A stretch of DNA of 40,888 bases from Gammaproteobacteria bacterium. Lineage in GTDB: Bacteria; Pseudomonadota; Gammaproteobacteria; Pseudomonadales; Pseudomonadaceae. The stretch lies in the NCBI GenBank assembly GCA_903970465.1, contig CAJCIO010000068.1:1-40888 (forward strand), in the 5' to 3' direction. The notes under the pieces are model-generated. The model was not told the DNA's origin, searched no databases, and saw only the letters and a list, made by a program, of their open reading frames with translations. The first letter of the stretch is position 1. Each line of letters begins with the position of its first letter. The position numbers were made by a program, and so were the translations under genes. Shown piece after piece: positions 17,248-25,612 of this stretch.

Positions 17248-17502
17248 CTATTTACACTTCGCCACAACGACTTTGCACGTTTCAGGCGAGCCCCCGGAGC
17301 GGGCGGCATACCGCCTGCAGTCCACCACCGATTTTGCGCGCGCGGTGGACAAATCGTTGTCCCAGGCCAGGCTGCCTTCGCCGCTGGTGGGGAGCGCCTT
17401 CGCATAGCATTTCGAGCCCGAGACGCTGGAGCAGCCTGCCAGCAGTAAAAAGGGCAGGGCGATGAGGATGGGCAGGGCCCTTCGAGGTGCAATTCTGAAC
17501 AT
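17248..17502 (-). CDS. Small lipoprotein, function unknown
   Basis: An 84-residue predicted lipoprotein. It has a basic start (MFRIAPRRA), a hydrophobic stretch PILIALPFLLLAGC with the lipobox LLAGC, then a short soluble part with four further cysteines (GSKCYAK, VDCRRY, ETCKVV, AKCK) that could form two disulfides. I do not recognise the family. The ATG at 17502 has AGGA 6 nt upstream, better than the ATG at 17520. It stands alone between the methyltransferase and msrA. Confidence 0.65.
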   Translation of the reverse strand: MFRIAPRRALPILIALPFLLLAGCSSVSGSKCYAKALPTSGEGSLAWDNDLSTARAKSVVDCRRYAARSGGSPETCKVVVAKCK

Positions 17503-17723
17503 TCCGATTCCTGTGTGCAAATCACGGTGGCACTCGGCACATGGCCAAGCGCGGGGCGCGGATTATGCGGCAGGTGGAAGGCTCGCGCGTAGTGACATTG
17601 GATGAATTCGGCAGGGAAAAATCGACGGGATGTTGCGAGCATGTTGCGAGGATTTTGTGAGAGCCCAGCCATGCGCAACGCGGCCAAAGCCGCGTCACGC
17701 AAGGATGCAGAGACTGCCACGAG

Positions 17724-18230
17724 TTACGCGCGCTTGGGCAGCTTCCAGTTCGGACGGATGAAGTGGCAGGTGTAGCCGTTGGGGAGGCGCTCCAGGTAAT
17801 CCTGGTGCTCAGGTTCTGCTTCCCAGAACGGCCCGGCCGGTGCGATTTCGGTGACTACAGGGCCTGGCCACAGTTTCGAGGCGTCGACGTCGGCAGCAGT
17901 GTCTTCAGCGGTGTTTCGCTGGGCTTCGCTGAGGTAATAGATCGCTGAGCGATAGCTGGGGCCCAGGTCGTTACCCTGACGGTTGGGCGTGCTCGGATCG
18001 TGGATCTGGAAGAAGAACTCGAGGATCTGCCGGTAGGTGATGACGGCAGGGTCGAAGACGATTTCGATGGCTTCAGCGTGGTTGCCGTGATTGCGATACG
18101 TGGCATTCGGCACTTCGCCGCCGGTATAGCCGACCCGCGTGGTCAGCACGCCGGGATAGCGCCGTATCAGGTCCTGCATGCCCCAGAAGCAACCCCCTGC
18201 AAGGATGGCGGTTTCGGTTTGGCTGGTCAT
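17724..18230 (-). CDS. msrA: Peptide-methionine (S)-S-oxide reductase MsrA
   Basis: A 168-residue reductase of oxidised methionine. The catalytic motif GGCFWG gives Cys14, followed by [47 protein letters not shown] and [16 protein letters not shown], all typical. The second Cys in the C-terminal part (YTCHF) could act in resolving, though many MsrA proteins carry other recycling cysteines. It has no MsrB fusion. AAGGA lies 6 nt before the start. Divergent from the ABC exporter, with 214 bp between. Confidence 0.93.
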   Translation of the reverse strand: MTSQTETAILAGGCFWGMQDLIRRYPGVLTTRVGYTGGEVPNATYRNHGNHAEAIEIVFDPAVITYRQILEFFFQIHDPSTPNRQGNDLGPSYRSAIYYLSEAQRNTAEDTAADVDASKLWPGPVVTEIAPAGPFWEAEPEHQDYLERLPNGYTCHFIRPNWKLPKRA

Positions 18231-18444
18231 GGTCTGTCCTTCCCCTCAGGGACGTTGAATATAGCCACAGTTATGAGGGCACGTTGCCTGATTCCAAGGT
18301 CGAGCGGGGTAAATTTGCTAATTTGCGGGTACTCGCCTGAAAGGCTCGGGCTGATCCACTGTTGGCAATGCGCGTGTGGGTGAATCCCCTCAAAGCCACC
18401 GTTAAGTGGCAGAATCTCCCGACTTGATCGTTTTGGAGACCCTC

Positions 18445-20304
18445 ATGCTTCGCGCATTTGAACGAAGGCTCGACCCTTTTCCGCCTGACGAGGTACCCCC
18501 GCCACCCGAAGGTCTGGCACGCTTCCTGTGGGCCTGCTCGCGGGGTGCCCGCGGCTATATCCTCGCGCTGGCGCTGCTCAGTGCAGCGGTGTCGATTTAC
18601 GAAGCCTGGTTGTTTTCCTTCCTGGGGCAGGTCGTCGACCTGCTCACGACCTGGCAGGCTGGCGGCGATGGGGCAGGCCGCGAGAGTCATGTGCTGTGGG
18701 GCATGGGCATCGTCATGGTCGCCAGCGTCGGGCTGGTAGCGTTGCGCACCATGGTCCAGCATCAGATATTGGCGATCAACCTGCCGTTGCGGCTGCGCTG
18801 GGACTTCCACCGGCTGATGCTGCGGCAAAGCCTGTCGTTCTTTTCCGATGAATTTTCCGGTCGGGTCACCACCAAGGTGATGCAGACGGCGCTGGCCGTG
18901 CGCGACATCCTGTTCACTCTGATCGAGATCATCCCCGGCATCGGCGTGTATTTCGTCGCGATCATCGCCCTGGCCGGCGGTTTCGCGCTCAAGCTGATGC
19001 TGCCGTTCATTGCCTGGATCGTCCTGTTCGGGCTCGCCATGCGCTACTTCGTGCCCCGCTTGGGCGAGGTCGGGCAGGAACAAGCGAACGCGCGGTCGTC
19101 GATGACCGGGCGTATCTCGGATGCCTATACCAATATCACCACGGTAAAGCTGTTCTCCCACTCCAACCGCGAGGCGCATTTTGCGCGCGCGGCGATGGAG
19201 GATTTCAAGCAGACGGGCTTGCGTCAGATGCGCCTGGTGAGTCAGTTCGAGATCGTCAATCAGGCATTGGTCGTCGCATTGCTCATGGCCGCCGGGGGCT
19301 ACGCTCTATGGCTATGGCACCTGGGCGAGATCGGCACCGGTGCCGTGGCGGCGATCACTGCGATGGCGCTGCGTATCAATGGCATGTCGCACTGGATCAT
19401 GTGGCAGATGACCTCGCTGTTCGAGAACGTCGGCACCGTGCAGGACGGCATGGAAACCCTGACCCGTGGCGCCAAAGTGCAGGATTCGCCAGACGCCCGC
19501 GAGCTGGTCACCGCTGGCGGCGCGGTCAGGTTCGACAACGTGGGCTTCAACTACAACGGCGAACGCCAGGTACTCGATGGCCTGAGCCTGAGCATCCGTG
19601 CGGGTGAAAAAATCGGCCTGGTCGGCCGCTCCGGCGCGGGCAAATCAACGCTGATCAACCTGCTGCTGCGCTTCTACGACGTCGACAGCGGGAAGATTCA
19701 TATCGACGGGCAAGACATTTCGCACGTGACCCAGGACAGCCTGCGCAGCGCCATCGGCATGGTTACCCAGGACACCTCCCTGCTGCACCGCTCGATCCGC
19801 GACAACATCGCCTACGGCCGCCCCGACGCGACCGACGCGCAAATTCGCGCCGCTGCAATCAACGCCCAGGCCGATGGCTTCATCAGCCAACTCAGCGACC
19901 GGCAGGGCCATACCGGCTACGACACCCTGGTGGGCGAGCGCGGCATCAAGCTGTCGGGCGGCCAGCGTCAACGCGTCGCGATCGCCCGGGTGATGCTCAA
20001 AAACGCCCCGATCCTGCTCCTCGACGAGGCCACCAGCGCACTGGATTCGGAAGTCGAAGTGGCTATTCAGGAAAGCCTCGATGAAATGATGCAGGGCAAG
20101 ACCGTGATCGCCATCGCGCATCGGCTGTCCACGATCGCGGCCATGGACCGGCTCGTCGTGATGGATGACGGGCGGATTGTCGAGCAGGGCACTCATGCCG
20201 AATTGCTGGGGAAGAACGGCATTTATGCGCGGCTGTGGCAGCATCAGAGCGGCGGGTTTCTGGGTGAGGATCAGGGGGTGGCCGAGGATCGGGAGCAGGC
20301 GTGA
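18445..20304 (+). CDS. ABC exporter, fused membrane and ATPase domains (MsbA/multidrug type)
   Basis: A 619-residue half-transporter that should work as a homodimer. Residues about 40-320 hold six membrane helices (for example GYILALALLSAAVSIYEAW and IIPGIGVYFVAIIALAGG). The ATPase domain follows from about 360: Walker A GRSGAGKS starts at 394, Q-loop in GMVTQDTSLLH, signature LSGGQRQR at 503, Walker B ILLLDEATSALD at 523 with Asp527, and IAHRLSTI as the switch. The family moves lipids, peptides or drugs outward. The ATG at 18445 has GGAG 7 nt upstream, better than the frame start at 18406. Confidence 0.9.
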   Translation: MLRAFERRLDPFPPDEVPPPPEGLARFLWACSRGARGYILALALLSAAVSIYEAWLFSFLGQVVDLLTTWQAGGDGAGRESHVLWGMGIVMVASVGLVALRTMVQHQILAINLPLRLRWDFHRLMLRQSLSFFSDEFSGRVTTKVMQTALAVRDILFTLIEIIPGIGVYFVAIIALAGGFALKLMLPFIAWIVLFGLAMRYFVPRLGEVGQEQANARSSMTGRISDAYTNITTVKLFSHSNREAHFARAAMEDFKQTGLRQMRLVSQFEIVNQALVVALLMAAGGYALWLWHLGEIGTGAVAAITAMALRINGMSHWIMWQMTSLFENVGTVQDGMETLTRGAKVQDSPDARELVTAGGAVRFDNVGFNYNGERQVLDGLSLSIRAGEKIGLVGRSGAGKSTLINLLLRFYDVDSGKIHIDGQDISHVTQDSLRSAIGMVTQDTSLLHRSIRDNIAYGRPDATDAQIRAAAINAQADGFISQLSDRQGHTGYDTLVGERGIKLSGGQRQRVAIARVMLKNAPILLLDEATSALDSEVEVAIQESLDEMMQGKTVIAIAHRLSTIAAMDRLVVMDDGRIVEQGTHAELLGKNGIYARLWQHQSGGFLGEDQGVAEDREQA

Positions 20305-20463
20305 GGCGGAAAATCTGATCCTGACGCTGCTGCGCGCAAAGCAACCGGGGCGTCTTTTGACCCGATCGTCCCTGGTTATTTGCCGGTAGTGCCACTTTTT
20401 ATGCTTGCTGAAACGTTTCTTCGAGTCTATAAAAAGGGCACAACTCCAAGAAAGGCTGCTGTC

Positions 20464-21678
20464 ATGACCCCGCTCAAACTCGTTGTTGCCCTCAGCGCAC
20501 TGTCCGCTGCCTCCCACGCCATGGCCTGGGATTACGTTCTGCTCGACACCGACAAAGCCGCCCAGAACTGGCAGGTCACCAGCCAGTCACTCGGCGTAAA
20601 AACCGACAAACCCTTCAGCGTCACCCTGCGCACCTTGCACGGAGGTCGGCAGGAGGGTGTCAGCATCGTCGACATCGATAACGGCACGATGAAACTCTCG
20701 GTTGTGCCGACCCGCGGCATGAACGTCTTGCATGCCTCTGTCGGTAATGTGCGCATGGGCTGGGATTCGCCCGTCAAGGAAGTGGTCAACCCGTCCTTCA
20801 TCGAACTCAATGGCCGCGGCGGTCTGGGCTGGCTCGAAGGTTTCAATGAGATGGTCGTTCGCTGCGGGTACGAATGGGTCGGCCACCCCGGCATCGACAA
20901 TGGCGAACTGCTGACCCTGCACGGTCGGGCCGCCAACATTCCTGCGAGCAAAGTGACCCTGCACATCGATGAAAAACCCCCGTACGCCATCACCCTGCGC
21001 GGCGAGCTGAAAGAGCAGGCGTTCAAGAAGGTCGACTTCTCCGTCGCGACCGAACTGGTCACCGAACCCGGCAGCGTAGCGTTCGCCCTCAACGACACTC
21101 TGACCAACAACGGCGACTATCCGAAGGAATATCAGGCGCTGTATCACAGCAACTTCAGCACCCCGTTCCTTGAACAGGGCGCTCGTTTTGCCGCGCCGGT
21201 GAAACAGGTGTCGCCGTTCAACGACAAGGCCAAGGGTGATCTGGCCGACTGGCAAACCTACCGCGCACCCACCAAGGACTACGACGAAACGGTTTACAAC
21301 GTGGTGCCGTATGCCGACGCCAAGGGCGATACGTTGACCGTATTGCACAACAAGGCCGGCAGCCTGGGTGTTTCGGTGGGTTTCAACACTCAGACGCTGC
21401 CGGTGTTTTCCCTGTGGAAAAACACCGACACCCAAGGCCAGGGCTATGTCACCGGGCTGGAGCCGGGGACGAGTTTTTCCTACAACCGCCGTTATCAGCG
21501 GCCTCTGAACCTGGTACCGACCATTGGGCCGAAGGAGCACAAGCTGTTTCATGTCAGCTACAGCTTGTTGGCGGATAAAGCGGCGGTGGATAAGGCCTTG
21601 AAGCAGGTGAGCGAGATTCAGGGTGGGCGGGAAACCGAGGTGCGGCAGACGCCGTTGGTTGATTTGACCAAGGAGTAA
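20464..21678 (+). CDS. Periplasmic DUF4432 (aldose 1-epimerase-like) protein
   Basis: A 404-residue protein with a signal peptide (MTPLKLVVALSALSAASHAMA). The body fits DUF4432 in the galactose-mutarotase-like superfamily: VVPTRGMNVLHAS, GWDSPVKEVVNPSFIEL, GGLGWLEGFNEMVVRCGYEW, LTLHGRAANIP, EYQALYHSNFSTPF and VTGLEPGTSFSYNR. Members are thought to bind or interconvert sugar anomers; biochemical proof is sparse. It is a distant paralogue of the cytosolic DUF4432 protein DeoX at 32477. I start at 20464, which gives a clean export signal; the frame upstream to 20380 would place extra residues before it. No transporter adjoins it. Confidence 0.8.
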   Translation: MTPLKLVVALSALSAASHAMAWDYVLLDTDKAAQNWQVTSQSLGVKTDKPFSVTLRTLHGGRQEGVSIVDIDNGTMKLSVVPTRGMNVLHASVGNVRMGWDSPVKEVVNPSFIELNGRGGLGWLEGFNEMVVRCGYEWVGHPGIDNGELLTLHGRAANIPASKVTLHIDEKPPYAITLRGELKEQAFKKVDFSVATELVTEPGSVAFALNDTLTNNGDYPKEYQALYHSNFSTPFLEQGARFAAPVKQVSPFNDKAKGDLADWQTYRAPTKDYDETVYNVVPYADAKGDTLTVLHNKAGSLGVSVGFNTQTLPVFSLWKNTDTQGQGYVTGLEPGTSFSYNRRYQRPLNLVPTIGPKEHKLFHVSYSLLADKAAVDKALKQVSEIQGGRETEVRQTPLVDLTKE

Positions 21679-21695
21679 CAACGGCTGGAGCAGTG

Positions 21696-21723
21696 TCGGC
21701 CGAGGTTGCACAGCCTCGGCCGA
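21696..21723. terminator. Stem-loop after the DUF4432 gene
   Basis: TCGGCCGAGG and CCTCGGCCGA form a perfect 10-bp stem with an 8-nt loop, starting 17 bp after the stop codon at 21678. No T tract follows, so it is not a textbook intrinsic terminator; it could protect the 3' end or assist termination. Confidence 0.5.
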
Positions 21724-21958
21724 ATGTTCGCGTGTCAATTTGTTCAGGGGGCGCCAGCGTGCGCACGATCTTCAGGCCTCAGCGAAGGGCGGCCTTTTGA
21801 GGGAGCGGCATGACGCCTTTTGACGATTTTTTTCTCGGATTGATTACCAGCAGAGGCAATTGGGGGGCCTCTGGTCGAAAGCGGACACTCGTGAATAGCG
21901 CTACGCCCACAGGAGCGGACGGTGGTCCAGTAGTGCGTGACATCGGGGGCTTGAAATA

Positions 21959-21972
21959 CTCAGTATACTGAG
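21959..21972. promoter_or_regulatory. Palindromic candidate operator for the MarR regulator (mobA promoter)
   Basis: CTCAGTATACTGAG is a perfect 14-bp palindrome ending 51 bp before the mobA start codon, in the AT-rich promoter region. MarR-family regulators bind short palindromes of this kind, and a MarR gene is the next gene in the same unit. The symmetry is seen directly; binding is inference. Confidence 0.55.
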
Positions 21973-22023
21973 CATATTGTAATGGAGCTTTGCATTCCTC
22001 AAAAAACAACAAGGACAATGCCC

Positions 22024-23904
22024 ATGCAATTTCATCTCAATGGTTTTCAGGTTGGCGATCCAGAAGTACATCCCGCCGAGCTATCGCCCCCGGGCTTGCC
22101 CGACTTGGTTGACGTGCTTATCGTCGGTAGCGGCCCTGCCGGTCTGGTCCTGGGGGCGCAGTTGGCGCGATTCCCGAACATTGTGACCCGCGTGGTCGAA
22201 CGCCGCTGCGGCCGTCTGCAATTGGGGCAGGCGGATGGTATTGCCTGCCGCACCGTCGAGATGTTCAATGCGTTCGGCCTGGCGGAAAAACTGGTCCGCG
22301 AAGCCTACTGGGTCAATGAGACAGCGTTCTGGCGACCCCAGGCAGATAATCGTCAAAGCATCGAGCGCACAGGCCGGGTGCAAGACACCGAGGATGGCCT
22401 CTCGGAGTTTCCCCATGTCATCGTCAACCAAGCGCGCATTCAGGATTACCTGCTCGACAGCATGCTCAAGTCGCCCCAGCGTCTTGAGCCCGACTACAAC
22501 CTGGAACTGGTCGACGTTACCCGTGACGATCACGCTACTCATCCGGTGCTCGCAACCCTCAACACCGCTGACACCGAGCAGACCGTGCAAGTGCGTGCTC
22601 GCTATCTGGTGGGCTGCGACGGGGCGCGCAGCAAGGTTCGTGCTGCCATTGGCCAGCAACTGCGTGGTGATGCTGCCAATCATGCCTGGGGTGTGATGGA
22701 CGTACTGGCGGTGACCGACTTTCCGGATATCCGGCTCAAAGTCGCGGTGCAATCCGCCATGGCGGGGAACATGATCATGATCCCCCGTGAAGGCGGGCAT
22801 CTGGTGCGCATGTATGCGGACCTGGGCGAGGTTACCGAGCAAAACCGCGCGGCCATTCGAGCGACCAGTGCCGAGCAATTGATCGCGACTGCGCAACGTA
22901 TCCTGAGCCCTTACACGCTGGAGGTGAAAAGTGTCGCCTGGTTCTCGGTTTACGAGGTCGGCCAGCGCCTGACCGATCGTTTTGATGATGCGATCGACGG
23001 TTCGGGCCAGCTCCGCGAACCGCGAATCTTTATCGCGGGTGATGCCTGTCACACCCACAGCGCCAAGGCCGGGCAGGGGATGAATGTTTCGATGCAGGAC
23101 GCGTTCAATCTGGGCTGGAAGCTCGCGGCCGTGCTCGAAGGTCGCAGCCCGCCGGACCTGCTGGTCAGCTATTCACAAGAGCGCCAACCGGTAGCGCAAG
23201 AGTTGATCGGCTTCGACAAGGAGTGGTCAGCCATGATCGGCGCGCGGCCCAAGGACCCATTGAATCCGTCGGCTGGCGGGATCGATCCGACTGAACTGCA
23301 GGCGTATTTCGTCAAGGCGGGTCGCTACACTGCCGGTGTTGCGACGCACTATCCCGCGGGCCCGCTGACCGGCCGGAATACCTGGCAAGGTCTTGCCCAG
23401 GGGCTGGCGATCGGTACGCGGTTTCACTCTGCGCCCGTCATTCGCGTGGCCGATGCGCGGCCGGTGCACCTGGGGCATGCCGCGACCGCCGATGGTCGCT
23501 GGAGGCTGTACGCGTTTGCCGATGCTTCGGGCAGGGCACTGGCGAATCTGTGCGAGTACCTGCTTAACGATCCGGCTTCGCCAGTGCGGCAGTTCACCCC
23601 ACCTAGTGCAGACCTGGACAGCGTGCTGGACGTTCGTGCGGTATTCCAGCAACCTCATCGCGAGATCAGGGTCGAGCAATTGTCGGGCATCCTGCTACCG
23701 CACAAGGGCCGCTACGGGCTGATCGATTACGAGAAAGCTTTTACCGTAGACCCGGCATCGAACATCTTCACGGTCCGAGGCATCAATGCTCAACAGGGAG
23801 CGATGGTGCTGGTGCGGCCGGATCAGTACATCGCCCATGTTCTGCCACTGGACGGCTACCTCGAGCTGGAGGCATTCTTGAAGCCGATTTTTATCCCGCA
23901 ATAG
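22024..23904 (+). CDS. mobA: FAD-dependent 3-hydroxybenzoate 4-monooxygenase (MobA-like)
   Basis: A 626-residue flavoprotein hydroxylase. FAD motifs: GSGPAG at 35-40, YLVGCDGARSKVR with Asp199, and the GD motif FIAGDACHTHSAKAGQGMN with Asp340. The C-terminal thioredoxin-like domain (about 450-626) with RPVHLGH, DGRWRLYAFAD and RPDQYIAHVLPL marks the phenol-hydroxylase-like group. Sequence details, including the start MQFHLNGF, GQADGIACRT and GRVQDTEDGLSEFPHVI, match my memory of Comamonas MobA, which converts 3-hydroxybenzoate to protocatechuate. The ATG at 22024 has AAGGA 8 nt upstream; ATGs at 21982 and 22018 are less well placed. The MarR gene follows after 13 bp. Hydroxylation of related 3-hydroxylated benzoates cannot be excluded. 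Confidence 0.85.
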   Translation: MQFHLNGFQVGDPEVHPAELSPPGLPDLVDVLIVGSGPAGLVLGAQLARFPNIVTRVVERRCGRLQLGQADGIACRTVEMFNAFGLAEKLVREAYWVNETAFWRPQADNRQSIERTGRVQDTEDGLSEFPHVIVNQARIQDYLLDSMLKSPQRLEPDYNLELVDVTRDDHATHPVLATLNTADTEQTVQVRARYLVGCDGARSKVRAAIGQQLRGDAANHAWGVMDVLAVTDFPDIRLKVAVQSAMAGNMIMIPREGGHLVRMYADLGEVTEQNRAAIRATSAEQLIATAQRILSPYTLEVKSVAWFSVYEVGQRLTDRFDDAIDGSGQLREPRIFIAGDACHTHSAKAGQGMNVSMQDAFNLGWKLAAVLEGRSPPDLLVSYSQERQPVAQELIGFDKEWSAMIGARPKDPLNPSAGGIDPTELQAYFVKAGRYTAGVATHYPAGPLTGRNTWQGLAQGLAIGTRFHSAPVIRVADARPVHLGHAATADGRWRLYAFADASGRALANLCEYLLNDPASPVRQFTPPSADLDSVLDVRAVFQQPHREIRVEQLSGILLPHKGRYGLIDYEKAFTVDPASNIFTVRGINAQQGAMVLVRPDQYIAHVLPLDGYLELEAFLKPIFIPQ

Positions 23905-23917
23905 AAGGCGCTCAATT

Positions 23918-24355
23918 TTGCCGGTCGACACCCCCAGCAGGATCATCGTGCATACCGGCAACTTGATACGCCGGGCACAGCAACGTCACGTGGCCATCTG
24001 GTTGCGTGAAGTGTCTGCCGAAGTCACCAGTGTGCAGTTCGCTGTGCTGCTGGTGCTGGAACAACGGCCCGGTGTCAGCCAGCGTGAACTGGGCGACGAA
24101 TTGGACCTGGACCGCTCCACGGTCGGCGAACTGGCTACGCGGATGATGCGTAACGGTGCGGTCCAGCGGGTCAGCGATCCGCAGGACAAGCGACGCATGA
24201 CCTTGTACCTGACTGCGCAGGGGCAGGCGCAGTTGAACGCGTTGCGGCCGAGCGTCGAGCGCGTCGAGCAACTGTTGACTGAGCCACTGAGCGCTGAAGA
24301 GCGCGACATCTTGCGTGGTCTCGTCGAGCGCTTGCTCAGCGCAGAGGATCAGTAG
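23918..24355 (+). CDS. mobR: MarR family regulator of the mobA unit (MobR-like)
   Basis: A 145-residue regulator with the MarR winged helix: TSVQFAVLLVLEQRPGVSQ, then RELGDELDLDRSTVGELATR (recognition helix around DRSTVGELATRM), and the wing VSDPQDKRRMTLYLT. MarR proteins repress catabolic genes until an aromatic ligand binds; Comamonas mobA is controlled by such a protein. Here the gene lies downstream of mobA in the same unit, with 13 bp between them, so it would autoregulate through the palindrome at 21959. It appears to use a TTG start, preceded by AAGG about 10 nt upstream; I see no better ATG or GTG without losing the first helix. Confidence 0.8.
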   Translation: MPVDTPSRIIVHTGNLIRRAQQRHVAIWLREVSAEVTSVQFAVLLVLEQRPGVSQRELGDELDLDRSTVGELATRMMRNGAVQRVSDPQDKRRMTLYLTAQGQAQLNALRPSVERVEQLLTEPLSAEERDILRGLVERLLSAEDQ

Positions 24356-24530
24356 CCGTCTCGCCCTGTCCCGCACGCTCGCTGCGGGTCATTCGCCACC
24401 ACCAAACCTTATCCACCGACCCGCCGCCTCCAGCAGTGGACGCGGCATGTTGCCGATGAAAAAAACTCGATTCAGACGTAATGAATTGTCGCGTTCAGGC
24501 AAGGCTGTCTCGCTGGTGAAAGATCTGGCT

Positions 24531-24542
24531 GGCATTAATGCC
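24531..24542. promoter_or_regulatory. Palindrome upstream of the aromatic transport/cleavage operon
   Basis: GGCATTAATGCC is a perfect 12-bp palindrome ending 62 bp before the first gene of the operon at 24605. The surrounding region has no gene. It is a candidate regulator site, but the operon's own AraC protein would more usually bind direct repeats, so the partner is unclear. Confidence 0.35.
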
Positions 24543-24604
24543 TAGAGTGCAGTGGCAGAGGAGCCAAGGCTCCATCGCTCATAATTCAAACAATAGAGCT
24601 CACC

Positions 24605-25591
24605 ATGAAAAGACCCTTTGCCTATCCGTGCATGGCGCTGGCGTTGACCGTCGCCCTGCCTCCCGCGGTATACGCGGTAACGCCGTCGGTCAGTGAACCG
24701 GCGGGTATAAACCTCGGGGGAACCAGTTTTTACGATGGCTTTGCCGGACCACCCGGATTGAGCCATCTGATGTACCTCAAATACGATTCGGCTCAGTCGT
24801 TCCTGGGCGCTAAGGGTCATCAAAACCCGGCCCTCGACGACCCAAAGCTGACTGTGACGACGTTGCTCAACCAGTTCAGCTATTACTCGCCGAACAGTAT
24901 CGGTCTGGGGGCTCATCCGGGTTGGAGCCTGATCGTGCCCATCGTCTCTCTCGATGCCGATTTTGGACCTGCCGGTGCGCAGCTCAAGGACAACGGTACG
25001 GGGCTGGGCGATGTCGTGACCGGTCCGCAACTTCAATTCGACCCCATCGTCGATCAGTTCGGCCGTCCGGTGTACGTCCAAAGGTTTGCCATGGACATGA
25101 TCTTGCCCACCGGCAAGTACGACGAGCACAAGGACTTCAATCCGGGCTCGCATTTCTATTCCATCAATCCCTATTGGGCTGCCACGGTGATGCCCGCTCC
25201 CCGTTGGGAAGTGAGCTGGCGTCTGCATTACCTCTACAACTTTCGCAACGACAAGCCGGCCAGCAGCGCACCTCTGGATTATCAGGGCCAGTCCGTGGAT
25301 GACACGCAGGCGGGGCAAGCAGCGTGGGCAAACTTCACCGCGTCCTATGAGGTACTGCCCAAGGTGTCAGTGGGACTCAACGGTTACTACTTCAAACAGA
25401 TCAGCGATGACCGCATCAACGGCCACCGCCAGCAGGATTCCCGTGAGCGGGTGTTGGGCCTGGGCCCTGGAGCCTTCTGGAAAATCAGCGAGAGCGAGGG
25501 GATGTGGTTCAACGTGTATCACGAATCCGCCGTGGAAAATCGCGCCAAAAACGAGTTCTCCGTACAGGTGCGCTTCGCACATGCCCTCTGA
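24605..25591 (+). CDS. Outer-membrane MetA/SphA-type protein for hydrophobic aromatic uptake
   Basis: A 328-residue exported protein with a signal peptide (MKRPFAYPCMALALTVALPPAVYA). The rest is rich in alternating aromatic and polar strands with a C-terminal Phe-rich strand (FSVQVRFAHAL), the beta-barrel pattern of the phenol-degradation MetA family (PF13557). Recognisable parts are GINLGGTSFYDGFAGPPG, DMILPTGKYD and YSINPYWAATVMP. Such proteins are found in many hydrocarbon and aromatic degradation clusters and are thought to bring hydrophobic substrates across the outer membrane. It is the first gene of a five-gene unit, with 21 bp to the MFS gene. Confidence 0.82.
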   Translation: MKRPFAYPCMALALTVALPPAVYAVTPSVSEPAGINLGGTSFYDGFAGPPGLSHLMYLKYDSAQSFLGAKGHQNPALDDPKLTVTTLLNQFSYYSPNSIGLGAHPGWSLIVPIVSLDADFGPAGAQLKDNGTGLGDVVTGPQLQFDPIVDQFGRPVYVQRFAMDMILPTGKYDEHKDFNPGSHFYSINPYWAATVMPAPRWEVSWRLHYLYNFRNDKPASSAPLDYQGQSVDDTQAGQAAWANFTASYEVLPKVSVGLNGYYFKQISDDRINGHRQQDSRERVLGLGPGAFWKISESEGMWFNVYHESAVENRAKNEFSVQVRFAHAL

Positions 25592-25612
25592 GGAACATGA
25601 GGTATTGCCGTT

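Larger units (their letters stand above)
21679..22023. other. Intergenic region upstream of mobA
   Basis: These 345 bp hold no gene I can support. They contain the stem-loop at 21696-21723 and the palindrome at 21959-21972. A reverse-strand frame at 21779-22018 has no family resemblance, and it overlaps the mobA control region. Confidence 0.6.

Noticed and set aside
20587..21738. Minus-strand frame of 383 codons opposite the DUF4432 gene
   Set aside because: Shadow of the real plus-strand gene, which has a signal peptide and family motifs.
21779..22018. Reverse-strand frame of 79 codons upstream of mobA
   Set aside because: No recognised family, no good ribosome site, and it covers the mobA promoter and palindrome.
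24500..24604. Sigma-54 promoter before the cleavage operon
   Set aside because: TGGC and GC elements near 24526-24541 are not at the required spacing (11 or 7 bp between GG and GC instead of 10).
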